Assembly (NCBI RefSeq): GCF_005080685.1
Contig: NZ_CP039371.1
Span: 2,976,001 to 3,040,000, forward strand
Direction: 5' to 3'
Source: Pseudomonas putida
GTDB taxonomy: Bacteria > Pseudomonadota > Gammaproteobacteria > Pseudomonadales > Pseudomonadaceae
DNA: 64,000 nucleotides
This document shows positions 9,929-18,950 of this stretch, piece after piece. The translations under genes and the position numbers were made by a program. The notes under the pieces are model-generated. The model had not been told where the DNA came from. It saw nothing but the letters and a program-made list of their open reading frames with translations, and made no database searches. How positions within the stretch are numbered: position 1 is the first letter of the stretch; each line of letters begins with the position of its first letter.

Positions 9929-11239
9929 ATGCAGATTTCCAATACAGGCGCGTCGCGTACCCGGCAAGTGGTCGCGGCGGTCATCGGTAACGCGCTGGAG
10001 TGGTATGACTTCATCGTGTACGGCTTCCTGGCGAGCATCATCGCCCGCCAGTTCTTTCCTTCGGACGACGCCTACGCCTCGCTGCTGATGGCCCTGGCCA
10101 CGTTCGGCGTTGGCTTCTTCATGCGCCCGGTGGGCGGGGTGCTGCTGGGCATGTACTCAGATCGCAAGGGACGCAAGGCGGCGATGCAGTTGATCATCCG
10201 CTTGATGACGCTGTCGATCGCCATGATCGCCTTCGCGCCCAGCTACCTGGCGATCGGCATGGGGGCGCCCCTGCTGATCGTGGTGGCGCGCATGCTCCAA
10301 GGCTTCGCCACCGGCGGTGAATATGCCAGCGCCACGGCCTTTCTGGTGGAAAGCGCCCCGGCGCACCGCAAGGGCCTGTATGGCTCGTGGCAGCTGGTGG
10401 GCCAGTGCCTGGCAGTGTTCAGCGGCGCGGCGATGGTCGCACTGGTGACCCATTTGTGCAGCCCGGAGGCGCTGGCCAGCTGGGGTTGGCGCGTGCCGTT
10501 CGTGCTCGGCCTGCTGATCGGCCCGGTGGGGCTGTGGATCCGCAAGTACATGGAAGAGCCCGAGGAATTCCTCGAAGCGCGCCAGCAGGCCAAGGGCAAG
10601 GCGCCGGGGTTGCTGCAGGTGCTGCGCGAGCATCGGCGCAGCCTGTTGGTGTCGATGGGGCTGGCCTGCGGGGCGACGGTGTCGTTCTACGTGGTGCTGG
10701 TGAACATGCCGACCTTCGCCCACAACAACCTAGGCCTGCCGCTGGACCAGGTGCTGCTGGTGCAGATGCTCGCCGTCGGGCTGATGACCGTGATCATTCC
10801 CCTGGCTGGTGCACTGTCCGACCGACTTGGCCGGCGGCCCGTGCTGATGGCGTTCACCCTGGCGTTCTTCGTCATGGTCTACCCGCTCTATGTGTGGGTG
10901 GCCTCGGCGCCGTCGATCGAGCGCCTGCTGGTGATGCAACTGCTGCTGTGCACCGCCATCGGCGGATTCTTCGGCCCGGCGCCGACCGCCCTGGCCGAGC
11001 AGTTTCCGGTGGAGGTGCGCTCGACCGGCGTATCGGTGGCCTATAACGTGGCAGTGATGGTCTTCGGCGGCTTCGCCCCGCTGATCGTCACTTGGCTGAG
11101 CAAGGTCCTCGAAACCCCCGTCGCACCGTCGTTCTACGTATTGTTCGCTTGCCTGCTGACGCTGCTCGGCACCTACTGCCTGAAAGAAGCACCGCGTGCG
11201 GGCAAGGCCGTTGCCTTCAACCTTGGAGTGAAACCGTGA
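9929..11239 (+). CDS. MFS transporter, metabolite:H+ symporter (MHS) family
   Basis: A 436-residue transporter of twelve membrane segments. The N-terminal block VVAAVIGNALEWYDFIVYGF and the loop motifs MYSDRKGRKAAM and LSDRLGRRP identify the metabolite:proton symporter group (ShiA, KgtP, ProP relatives), which imports organic acids, betaines or similar solutes. The start at 9929 has GGAG at nine bases; an upstream TTG (9890) is also open. The stop overlaps the amidase start (GTGA at 11236-11239), so the two are translationally coupled, which suggests it imports the amidase or M20 substrate. Confidence 0.87.
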   Translation: MQISNTGASRTRQVVAAVIGNALEWYDFIVYGFLASIIARQFFPSDDAYASLLMALATFGVGFFMRPVGGVLLGMYSDRKGRKAAMQLIIRLMTLSIAMIAFAPSYLAIGMGAPLLIVVARMLQGFATGGEYASATAFLVESAPAHRKGLYGSWQLVGQCLAVFSGAAMVALVTHLCSPEALASWGWRVPFVLGLLIGPVGLWIRKYMEEPEEFLEARQQAKGKAPGLLQVLREHRRSLLVSMGLACGATVSFYVVLVNMPTFAHNNLGLPLDQVLLVQMLAVGLMTVIIPLAGALSDRLGRRPVLMAFTLAFFVMVYPLYVWVASAPSIERLLVMQLLLCTAIGGFFGPAPTALAEQFPVEVRSTGVSVAYNVAVMVFGGFAPLIVTWLSKVLETPVAPSFYVLFACLLTLLGTYCLKEAPRAGKAVAFNLGVKP

Positions 11240-12693
11240 AAGCGTTAGCCATCGACCCCATCGTCGCCCTCGATGCCGAGGCCCTGTCCCTGGCAATCCA
11301 TGCCCGGCAGGTTTCGTGCCGGGAGGTGATGCAGGCCTACCTGGGTCACATCGAGCGCTACAACCCGCAGGTCAATGCACTGGTGTCGCTGCGTGACGGC
11401 GAGGCGCTGCTGGCCGAGGCCGACGCCTGCGACCGGGAGTTGGCGGCCGGGCGTTCGCGGGGCTGGATGCATGGCATGCCCCAGGCCATCAAGGATCTGG
11501 CTGCCACCGCAGGGCTGCGCACCACGCTCGGATCTCCGCTGTTCGCCGAACACGTGCCGACGGTGGATGCGATCAGCGTGGCGCGGGTTCGGGCCAGTGG
11601 CGCGATCATCGTCGGCAAGAGCAACGTGCCGGAGTTCGGCCTGGGCTCGCAGAGCTACAACACGCTGTTCGGCACCACCACCAACGCCTACGATGCCAGC
11701 CGAGTGGCCGGAGGCAGCAGTGGCGGCGCGGCGGCAGCCCTGGCCATGCGCCTGCTACCGGTGGCCGATGGCAGCGACATGATGGGATCGCTGCGCAACC
11801 CGGCGGCGTTCAACAACGTCTTCGGCCTGCGCCCCTCGCAGGGGCGCGTGCCGTATGGCCCGACAGCGGAACTGTTCGTCCAGCAGTTGGCCACTGAAGG
11901 GCCGATGGGGCGCAGCGTCCAGGACGTGGCGCGGCTGTTGACGGTGCAAGCGGGTTTCGACGCACGCGCGCCACTGTCGCAAGGCCACGGGCCGAGGGAT
12001 TTCGCCGCTGATCTGGCGCGCGACTTCAAAGGGGTGCGAATCGGCTGGCTGGGCGACTACGACGGCTACCTGCCGATGGACGAGGGGGTGATGGGCCTGT
12101 GCGAAGCCGCCCTGGCGGACTTTGCCGAGCTTGGCTGCAGCGTCGAGGCTTGCCAGCCCGGTTACGACCTGGCCCGCTTGTGGCAATGCTGGCTCACCCA
12201 TCGCCACTTCCTGGTGCACGGCAACCTGGCTGCGGCCTATGCCGATCCCGGTAAGCGGGCGCTGCTCAAGCCGCAGGCGCAGTGGGAAGTGGAAGGCGGT
12301 TTGCACTTGAGTGCGGCAGACCTCTATCAGGCTTCGCTGGACCGCAGCGCGTGGTACCAGTCGCTGAGTCGGCTGTTCGAACGTTACGATTTCCTGCTGT
12401 TGCCGTCGGCCCAGGTGTTCCCTTTCGACGCAGCCGAGCCATGGCCGAAGGCGGTCGGTGGCCAGGCGATGGACACCTATCACCGCTGGATGGAAGTGGT
12501 CATTGGTCCGACCCTCGCCGGTTTGCCGAGCATGAGCGTGCCGGTCGGTTTCAACGCCGAGGGGCTGCCGATGGGGCTGCAGATCATTGGCCCGGCGCAG
12601 GCCGACCATGCTGTGCTGCAGTTGGCCCATGCCCATGAACAACTCACCCGCTGGGTCGAGCGTTGTCCGCCAGCGAGCCTGCAATCGCGTTGA
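11236..12693 (+). CDS. Amidase signature family amidase
   Basis: A 485-residue cytosolic amidase of the amidase-signature family, hydrolysing a carboxamide to acid and ammonia or amine. The Ser-cisSer-Lys triad is recognisable: Lys86 in QAIKDLAATAG, cis-Ser161 in GGSSGGAAAA, and nucleophile Ser185 in MGSLRNPA. The 24-residue spacing between the serines equals that in FAAH. One family glycine is replaced, giving DMMGS instead of D(x)GGS. The GTG start at 11236 overlaps the transporter stop and has GGAG upstream. The substrate is unknown; with the M20 enzyme it could act twice on a compound bearing two amide bonds. Confidence 0.88.
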   Translation: MKALAIDPIVALDAEALSLAIHARQVSCREVMQAYLGHIERYNPQVNALVSLRDGEALLAEADACDRELAAGRSRGWMHGMPQAIKDLAATAGLRTTLGSPLFAEHVPTVDAISVARVRASGAIIVGKSNVPEFGLGSQSYNTLFGTTTNAYDASRVAGGSSGGAAAALAMRLLPVADGSDMMGSLRNPAAFNNVFGLRPSQGRVPYGPTAELFVQQLATEGPMGRSVQDVARLLTVQAGFDARAPLSQGHGPRDFAADLARDFKGVRIGWLGDYDGYLPMDEGVMGLCEAALADFAELGCSVEACQPGYDLARLWQCWLTHRHFLVHGNLAAAYADPGKRALLKPQAQWEVEGGLHLSAADLYQASLDRSAWYQSLSRLFERYDFLLLPSAQVFPFDAAEPWPKAVGGQAMDTYHRWMEVVIGPTLAGLPSMSVPVGFNAEGLPMGLQIIGPAQADHAVLQLAHAHEQLTRWVERCPPASLQSR

Positions 12694-12760
12694 TTGCCCT
12701 GGCCAGGCCCGTATCTTGCTGGGCATGATGACCATCCACGCATGCCAGGGAGGTCAACAT

Positions 12761-13567
12761 ATGGGCACTACCAGCAGGGTAACGGCTGGCAGTAGGGTAA
12801 CGGCTGGGCAAAGCGGCGGTGTTCGTTCGGTGGAGCGGGCGCTGGCTATCGTCGAGCTACTCGGCGAGCATCAGGCGCTGGGGTTGGAGGAACTGCATTA
12901 CCTCACGACCCTGCCCAAGGCGACGGTGTCGCGCATGCTCGCTACCTTGCAGGAGCAGGGCTGGGTCTACCGCGGCTTGAGCGACCGGCGCTACCGCTTG
13001 TGCGCAAGGCGCCTGTTCGGCGATAGCCAGCAGCGCTTCAAGCGTCAGTTCGTCGAGCGTGCGGCGCCATGGCTGCTGGAGCTTAGCGAGCACACTGGGT
13101 TGGTGGTCGACTTGTCGTGCTTCGACGGCGAGCGGCTCGAGGTGATGGAAAGTTCGATTCCCCAAGTGCTGCGCAAGCGCTACCCGAGCAACTGCCAGAT
13201 CGTCGGGCATCATGCCAGCCTGTTCCATTCGGCCATGGGTCGTGCCTGCCTGAAGGAGTTGGCCGTGGACGAGGTACAGCGCCTCGCCGTGCAGGAGCGC
13301 CAGGCCGGCGAATCGATACTGCGTGACATCGAGGAGGACGGCCACAAGGGCTTCGGGCAGCGCACCGAGGGGCACTGGGAATATCCGGTGCGCTTGCCGT
13401 TCCTTATCCGCGCGATTGCCTTGCCGGTGCGGGTGCAAGGGCGGTTGGCCGGGAGCATCGCCTTGCACTGGCCGCTGGACCAGGCGCCCGTAGAGCGGGT
13501 ATTGGGCCTGCACCTGGGTAGCTTGGAGGCGACGGTGGGGCAGGTGCAGCATGCCCTGGTCAGCTAG
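12761..13567 (+). CDS. IclR family transcriptional regulator
   Basis: A 268-residue regulator with an N-terminal winged helix-turn-helix (SVERALAIVELLGEHQALGLEE, then LPKATVSRMLATLQEQG) and the IclR ligand-binding domain. The effector is unknown. The ATG at 12761 is preceded by AGGGAGG at an ideal distance. It follows the amidase by 67 bases on the same strand and presumably controls the M20-MHS-amidase genes. The N-terminus contains an 18-base tandem duplication (12777-12812) that reads VTAGSR-VTAGQS, a short disordered leader before the DNA-binding domain. Confidence 0.87.
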   Translation: MGTTSRVTAGSRVTAGQSGGVRSVERALAIVELLGEHQALGLEELHYLTTLPKATVSRMLATLQEQGWVYRGLSDRRYRLCARRLFGDSQQRFKRQFVERAAPWLLELSEHTGLVVDLSCFDGERLEVMESSIPQVLRKRYPSNCQIVGHHASLFHSAMGRACLKELAVDEVQRLAVQERQAGESILRDIEEDGHKGFGQRTEGHWEYPVRLPFLIRAIALPVRVQGRLAGSIALHWPLDQAPVERVLGLHLGSLEATVGQVQHALVS

Positions 13568-13576
13568 GGTGCCTGT

Positions 13577-13624
13577 ACCGGCCCTTTCGCGGCGGTTCGG
13601 CGCTCCGGCAAGCCCGCGAAGGTC
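13577..13624. repeat. Degenerate REP-like element
   Basis: Contains CCTTTCGCGGCGGTTCGG and GGCAAGCCCGCGAAGG, a diverged relative of the common REP. It sits between the IclR gene and the following ABC operon and may separate their transcripts. Confidence 0.55.
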
Positions 13625-13705
13625 CGAACAGACCACAACCCACTTGCATCCAAGCGGCATCACCCGCTATCCCTACTGTTTAGTCCCGACAAAAAGGCCG
13701 CCCCA

Positions 13706-14362
13706 ATGCTGGTCGTCGAACACCTGCACAAGTCGTTCCCCACTGCCCAAGGCCCGCTGGAGGTCCTGCGCGGGGTAAACCTGACCCTGGCTGCAGGCAC
13801 TAGCCTGGCGCTGATGGGCGAGTCGGGCAGTGGCAAGAGCACCTTGTTGCACCTGCTGGGCGGTCTCGACCGCCCTGACAGCGGCCAGATCCTGATCGAC
13901 GGCCAGCCCCTCGACAGCCACGCCGAACCCGCCCTGGCCCGTTGGCGCCGCGAGGGTATCGGCCTGGTGTTCCAGCAGTACAACCTGATCAGTAGCCTGG
14001 ACGTGGCGGCCAACCTTGCGTTCCAGGCACGCCTGGCCGGGCGCCACGACCCTGCATGGGTGAATCACCTGGCCCAGCGCCTGGGCTTGGCAGCCCTGCT
14101 GCAACGCTATCCGGAGCAACTGTCAGGCGGCCAACAGCAGCGCGTCGCTATTGGCCGTGCCCTGGCAAGCAAACCCGCGCTGCTGTTGGCTGACGAACCC
14201 ACAGGCAGCCTCGACGAAGCCAGCAGTGATGTGGTATTGGCCCTGCTGCTGCAGTTGGTCGACGAAGCCGGCAGCAGCCTGTTGATGGTGACCCACAGTC
14301 AGCGCCTGGCGGCCCGGCTGGAGCATCGCTGTGTGTTGCACAAAGGACGGGTGCAGGGCTGA
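13706..14362 (+). CDS. ABC transporter ATP-binding protein (LolD/MacB-like)
   Basis: A 218-residue cytosolic ATPase with Walker A GESGSGKSTL, Q-loop FQQYNLI, signature LSGGQQQRVAIGRAL, Walker B LLLADEPTGSLD and H-loop VTHSQ. It belongs to the MacB/LolD/FtsE class that works with FtsX-like permeases rather than importers. Its TGATG stop overlaps the start of the large permease. Together with the AttH-like lipoprotein downstream, this is the gene order of AttE-type systems named in Agrobacterium, whose cargo is not established. Confidence 0.88.
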   Translation: MLVVEHLHKSFPTAQGPLEVLRGVNLTLAAGTSLALMGESGSGKSTLLHLLGGLDRPDSGQILIDGQPLDSHAEPALARWRREGIGLVFQQYNLISSLDVAANLAFQARLAGRHDPAWVNHLAQRLGLAALLQRYPEQLSGGQQQRVAIGRALASKPALLLADEPTGSLDEASSDVVLALLLQLVDEAGSSLLMVTHSQRLAARLEHRCVLHKGRVQG

Positions 14363-16821
14363 TGAGCACCTTGCGCATGACCTTGCAGGCCTTGAGCAGC
14401 CACTGGTGGCGCCATCGCCTGCAATGCCTCGGCATCTTTACCGGTCTGTGGCTGGCCACTGCATTGTGGACCGGCGTCCAGGCACTCAATAGCCAGGCGC
14501 GCAGCGACTATGCCCAGGCCCGGGCGGTCCTGGCCGGGCCTGAGCGACCACAGTGGGTAGCGCGTGACGGACAGCGCTTCGACCAGGCGCTGTACGTCCA
14601 GTTGCGCAAACTCGGTTGGCAGGTGACGCCGGTGCTGGAAGGGCGTTTGCGCCTGACCGGCCAGCCGCAGGTCACGCTACGGCTGATCGGCATCGAGCCG
14701 CTGAGCCTGCTGCCGGGCATGTCGGTTGCAGGAGCCGACACGCAGGGGTTCGATCTGCAAGCGTTCATCGGTTCCCCGGGGCAGGCCTGGATTGGGCCGG
14801 ACACCCTGCGCCAATTGGATCGGAAGGCTGGCGACCAGCCGCAGACAGCCGATGGGCAGACCGTGCCGCCGCTGACGCTCAGTGCACAGTTGGCCCCCGG
14901 GGTGATCGTGGTCGATATCGGCCAGGCTCAGGCTTTGCTCGATGCCCCCGGGCAGCTGTCTGGGTTGATTGGCGGTGCCGACCTGCCATTGCCGGAGGAT
15001 ATCGCTGCCAGGTTGAAGGTGCTGCCTGCCAGCGACGATGGCGACCTGGAGCGGTTGACCGCAAGCTTTCACCTGAACCTCACCGCCTTGGGCCTGCTGG
15101 CGTTCGTGGTCGGTTTGTTCATCGCCCACGCGGCCATAGGCCTGGCCCTGGAGCAGCGCCGGGGGGTGATCCGCACGTTGCGTGCTTGTGGCGTCAGCAT
15201 GCGTACGCTTCTGGCTGCGTTGGCCCTGGAGCTTGGCCTGTTCGCCCTGGCGGGTGGCTTGGCGGGGGTGCTGACGGGTTATCTATTGGCAGCCCTGTTG
15301 CTGCCGGACGTCGCCTCGAGCCTGCAAGGCCTATATGGCGCGCGGGTGGCAGGGCAGTTGCAGCTACCGCTATGGTGGTGGCTGGGTGGCCTCGGCGTGG
15401 CCATGCTCGGCGCCGTGCTCGCCGGCTGCGATAGTCTATTGCGTGCCGCACGCTTACCACTGCTCGCCCTGGCGCAGCCGCAGGCGTGGCGTTTGGCCCA
15501 AGTGCCTTGGTTGAAACGCCAGGCCTTCGCCGGCACTGCGCTGCTGACTGTCGCCTTGGCCTGTGGTTACCTGGGTAACGGCTTGCCCAGCGCCTTCGCC
15601 ATGCTCGCGGCACTGTTGCTGGCCGCGGCTTTGCTCCTGCCCGGCGTGCTCGCAGCACTGCTCGGTGGCTTGGCCCGCCATTGCCGGCGCCCGTTGGCGC
15701 AGTGGTTCGTCGCGGACAGCCGGCAGCAATTGCCCGCGCTGAGCCTGGCGTTGATGGCGTTGTTGCTGGCATTGGCGGCCAGTGTTGGGGTGGGGGGCAT
15801 GACCGAAGGTTTCCGGCGCACGTTCATCGGCTGGCTGGACCAGCGCCTGGCCGCCGACCTGTACGTCAGCCCACGCGACGGCACCCAGGGCGGGGAAATA
15901 CAGGCGCAACTGGCATTAGACCCTGCCGTGCGCACCGTGCTGCCCAATTGGCGGGTGGAATGGCGTATTGAACACTGGCCAGTGCAGGTGCAGGGCGTGG
16001 TCGACGATGCGTTCTACCGCGAGCATTGGCCGCTGCTGGAACGTGCGCCATTGGCCTGGGAGCAACTGGCATCGGGCCGCGGAGCCATGCTCAGCGAACA
16101 ACTGGCGCGCCGCCTTGGGGTCTGGCTCGGGGACAGTGTTGCCTTGCCGAGCGAGCCGCCTCGGGCGCTGACCGTGGTCGGCATCTATGCCGATTATGGC
16201 AATCCCAAAGGGCATGTTCTGGTCAATGCCAACTGGCTGCGTGGCCATGCGCCTGCCGCTAGCTTGACCGGGCTGAGCGTGCTGGTTCACCCCGGTGAAG
16301 TCGAGTCACTCAAGCGCGACTTGCAGCAACGTTTCGCCCTGGACGACAACCAACTGGTAGAGCAGGCAAGCCTGAAAGCCTGGTCGAACCAAATATTCAG
16401 CCGCACCTTCGCCGTGACGGCTGCACTGAACAGCCTGACCCTCGGCGTGGCCGGCGTGGCGTTGTTCATCAGCCAACTGACCTTGGGCCAACGCCGCTTG
16501 GGCCAGTTGGCACCGCTGTGGGCATTGGGTGTGCCACGCCGTTGGCTGGCCTGGCTGAGCCTGGGCCAAATGCTGTTGCTCAGCGGCTTTACCGTGTTGC
16601 TGGCGATTCCCCTGGGCATGCTGCTGGCCTGGTGCCTTGTAGCGGTGGTCAATGTGCAGGCCTTCGGCTGGCGCTTGCCCTGGCATGTGTTTCCCGGCCA
16701 GCTAGTGCAACTGGCCGCGCTGGGTCTGTTGACCAGCTTGCTCGCCAGTGCCTGGCCGTTGTGGCAGTTGGCACGGCGTCAGCCAAGCGATTTGTTGCGG
16801 CAGTTCAGTGATGAAAGTTAA
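14362..16821 (+). CDS. FtsX/MacB-like ABC transporter permease
   Basis: An 819-residue inner-membrane permease with two FtsX-type modules. One membrane segment lies near residue 25, followed by a periplasmic domain to about residue 230, then three segments, more segments in the middle, a second periplasmic region of about 180 residues, and three C-terminal segments. It is the partner of the ATPase just upstream (overlapping TGATG). This duplicated architecture is seen in lipoprotein-releasing or substrate-extruding complexes that use mechanotransmission rather than solute import. The last 11 bases overlap the lipoprotein gene. Confidence 0.85.
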   Translation: MSTLRMTLQALSSHWWRHRLQCLGIFTGLWLATALWTGVQALNSQARSDYAQARAVLAGPERPQWVARDGQRFDQALYVQLRKLGWQVTPVLEGRLRLTGQPQVTLRLIGIEPLSLLPGMSVAGADTQGFDLQAFIGSPGQAWIGPDTLRQLDRKAGDQPQTADGQTVPPLTLSAQLAPGVIVVDIGQAQALLDAPGQLSGLIGGADLPLPEDIAARLKVLPASDDGDLERLTASFHLNLTALGLLAFVVGLFIAHAAIGLALEQRRGVIRTLRACGVSMRTLLAALALELGLFALAGGLAGVLTGYLLAALLLPDVASSLQGLYGARVAGQLQLPLWWWLGGLGVAMLGAVLAGCDSLLRAARLPLLALAQPQAWRLAQVPWLKRQAFAGTALLTVALACGYLGNGLPSAFAMLAALLLAAALLLPGVLAALLGGLARHCRRPLAQWFVADSRQQLPALSLALMALLLALAASVGVGGMTEGFRRTFIGWLDQRLAADLYVSPRDGTQGGEIQAQLALDPAVRTVLPNWRVEWRIEHWPVQVQGVVDDAFYREHWPLLERAPLAWEQLASGRGAMLSEQLARRLGVWLGDSVALPSEPPRALTVVGIYADYGNPKGHVLVNANWLRGHAPAASLTGLSVLVHPGEVESLKRDLQQRFALDDNQLVEQASLKAWSNQIFSRTFAVTAALNSLTLGVAGVALFISQLTLGQRRLGQLAPLWALGVPRRWLAWLSLGQMLLLSGFTVLLAIPLGMLLAWCLVAVVNVQAFGWRLPWHVFPGQLVQLAALGLLTSLLASAWPLWQLARRQPSDLLRQFSDES

Positions 16822-17869
16822 CGCCTGGGCACTGTTGGCATGCGTGCTGTTGGCCGCCTGCGACCCGCCCGCGCCTGCGCCGAAGGGCTATGCCGGCCTC
16901 GGCGCCGAGGCGTCGGCGTTCAAGGCGGTAACGGCCAATGTGCCGCTGGTGTTCCCTCGCGATCACGGTGCCCATGATGGCTTTCGCATCGAATGGTGGT
17001 ACGTCACCGCCAACCTCAAGGATGCCCAGGGTCGAGACTGGGGCGTGCAATGGACGCTGTTCCGCTCGGCCCTGCGCACCGGCCCGGAAACCACGGGGTG
17101 GAACAGCCCGAACCTGTGGATGGGCCATGCGGCGCTGACTGGCCCTGGCGGCCATCAGGTCGGCGAGACCCTGGCCAGGGGCGGCATCGGTCAGGCCGGG
17201 GCCGAGGCCCAGCCGTTCCACGCCTGGATCAACGATTGGTCGCTGCAGGGCCAGCCGGGTATCGACCAGGTGCGCATGCGCGCCAATGGCCCGGGTTTCA
17301 GCTATGACCTGGCCCTGGCCAGCGATCGGCCCCTGGTGCTGCATGGCGACCGGGGCTATAGCGAGAAGTCCGGCAAGGGGCAGGCTTCGTATTACTACAG
17401 CCAGCCGTTCTACAGGGTGAATGGCGAAGTGCAGCGCGAAGGGCTGCGTATTCCCGTGACCGGGCAGGCATGGCTTGACCGGGAGTGGAGCAGTCAGCCG
17501 CTGGCGGCTGGGCAGAGCGGTTGGGACTGGTTTTCGCTGCATTTGGCCAGCGGCGCCAAACTGATGCTGTTCCAGGTGCGTGAGGACAAGGGCGCGCCAT
17601 ACCGGGCCGGTACCTGGGTCGAGCCGCAGGGGCAGGCGAGGGCATTGCAAGGCAGCGAGGTCGAACTCACCCCCTTGACCTGGACCCGGCAGGACAATGG
17701 CAAGCAGGTGCCTACCCGCTGGCGGGTGCAGGTGCCTTCGGTGCGGTTGGATGTGCAGGTTGATGCCATTGAGGCCAAGGCTTGGATGGGGACGCGATTT
17801 CCATATTGGGAAGGGCCGGTGCGGGTGAGCGGCGGTGGACAGGGATACCTGGAGATGACGGGGTATTGA
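16811..17869 (+). CDS. AttH-like lipoprotein with lipocalin/CrtC-like domain
   Basis: A 352-residue lipoprotein: the N-terminus MKVNAWALLACVLLAAC is a signal peptide ending in a lipobox (LAAC). The rest is a two-lobed beta-barrel family related to AttH and hydroxyneurosporene synthase (CrtC-like), recognisable by FPRDHGAHDGFRIEWWYVTA, GWDWFSLHL and GQAWLDREWSSQP. The ATG at 16811 overlaps the permease stop. It presumably acts in the periplasm with the ABC pair as a carrier or acceptor of a lipophilic molecule. The carotenoid-hydratase annotation often given to this family is not supported, since no carotenoid genes are present here. Confidence 0.85.
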   Translation: MKVNAWALLACVLLAACDPPAPAPKGYAGLGAEASAFKAVTANVPLVFPRDHGAHDGFRIEWWYVTANLKDAQGRDWGVQWTLFRSALRTGPETTGWNSPNLWMGHAALTGPGGHQVGETLARGGIGQAGAEAQPFHAWINDWSLQGQPGIDQVRMRANGPGFSYDLALASDRPLVLHGDRGYSEKSGKGQASYYYSQPFYRVNGEVQREGLRIPVTGQAWLDREWSSQPLAAGQSGWDWFSLHLASGAKLMLFQVREDKGAPYRAGTWVEPQGQARALQGSEVELTPLTWTRQDNGKQVPTRWRVQVPSVRLDVQVDAIEAKAWMGTRFPYWEGPVRVSGGGQGYLEMTGY

Positions 17870-17885
17870 GAGAACGCTGGCGGCA

Positions 17886-18773
17886 CTATACATCTCCCGA
17901 CGTGCATCCCTCCCGAAACACACTCGGACTCACCCCGCACTGCTTGCGAAAGAACCGGCTGAAATAACCCACGTCGACAAACCCCAGCTCATGGGCGATC
18001 TCTTTCACGCTGGAGGTCGAATGCCCCAGGGTCCGCTTGGCCTCCAGCACCAGCCGGGCATTGATCACGTTCATCGGGGTCATGCCCAAATGCTCCTGGC
18101 ACAGCCGCCCCAAGGTGGCCAGCGTCATGCCCAGTTCATTGGCATAGAACCCCAGCGGCAGGTGCTCGCGGTAATGCCGATCCACCAATTCGCGAAAACC
18201 AGTCAATTGCTGGCTACGCCGGGACGGATGGCGGGGCGCTTCGCCGGGTGCCGGTTGCTCGTGACGCATTGACTGGATCAGCAGGGCCAGGAGCAGCGAC
18301 ATGCTGCAGGCCACGTGTTCGCGGGCGCGGTTGTGGTATTCCTCGCGCAAGGCACGACACAGGGGCAGCAGCGGGTCTTCTTCGGCGGGCCAATGGGGCA
18401 GGGCGATGACCTGGGGCTTGCGGATCTGCGCCAGCAGGCTCGGGGCCAGTACCTGGGCGATGCTCTCCAGCGGCGGTTGTGCCGCGGTGACGACCTGCCC
18501 TTCGACCTGGCCGGCCCAGTTGAAGCCATGCACCACCTGTGCAGGCACGTAGACCACGCACGGCGCACGTACCTGCAAGCGTTCGCTGTCGAACAGCACT
18601 TCACCGGCACCACTTTGCAGATAGAGCCATTGCAGCAGGCCGTCGTGGCGGTGCGCGGCGATTTCCCAGTTATGCGCGCCGGAGCGTTTGGAAATCTGCT
18701 CCACATGCAGCGATTCGTGCCACACCGGCTGCGCGGTCTCACCGTACAGGGCGTAGTTGGGGATCTTGTTCAT
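17886..18773 (-). CDS. AraC family regulator, PobR-like
   Basis: A 295-residue regulator with an N-terminal cupin-like sensor (HRHDGLLQWLYLQSGAGEV, APCVVYVPAQVVHGF) and a C-terminal double helix-turn-helix ending in GFVDVGYFSRFFRKQCGVSP. The N-terminal half resembles the Pseudomonas 4-hydroxybenzoate regulators (PobR/PobC) of the AraC family. The start MNKIPNYALYGE at 18773 matches those proteins better than a longer frame. It is divergent from the SDR-flavoprotein operon and is the likely activator of that operon, responding to an aromatic or alicyclic acid. Confidence 0.82.
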   Translation of the reverse strand: MNKIPNYALYGETAQPVWHESLHVEQISKRSGAHNWEIAAHRHDGLLQWLYLQSGAGEVLFDSERLQVRAPCVVYVPAQVVHGFNWAGQVEGQVVTAAQPPLESIAQVLAPSLLAQIRKPQVIALPHWPAEEDPLLPLCRALREEYHNRAREHVACSMSLLLALLIQSMRHEQPAPGEAPRHPSRRSQQLTGFRELVDRHYREHLPLGFYANELGMTLATLGRLCQEHLGMTPMNVINARLVLEAKRTLGHSTSSVKEIAHELGFVDVGYFSRFFRKQCGVSPSVFREGCTSGDV

Positions 18774-18950
18774 ATCGTTGTAATTGTTCTGGACGCTTGT
18801 TGCCCACTCTGCCACAGGCGGGCACGAGCTTCAGCGGGCAGGGGCGAAATTGTCGAGAATGTGGCCGCGCTTGCAGGTTTTGTCCATTCTGCCGGGCGTG
18901 CCGGTGGCCATAGGCTGTTCGCCAGATGAAGCGACACTCTGGAGATCGGT
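18774..18950. promoter_or_regulatory. Divergent control region of the AraC gene and the SDR operon
   Basis: This 177-base region holds both promoters. Two direct repeats, TTGTCGAGAATG (18850) and TTGTCCATTCTG (18880), start 30 bases apart upstream of the SDR gene. Tandem direct half-sites of this kind are what AraC-type activators bind. The match is modest and the assignment is inference. Confidence 0.35.

Noticed and set aside
18862..18875. Possible sigma-54 promoter (GG and GC elements in TGGCCGCGCTTGC)
   Set aside because: The spacing between GG and GC is 10 bases instead of the required 12, and the neighbouring regulator is of the AraC type.
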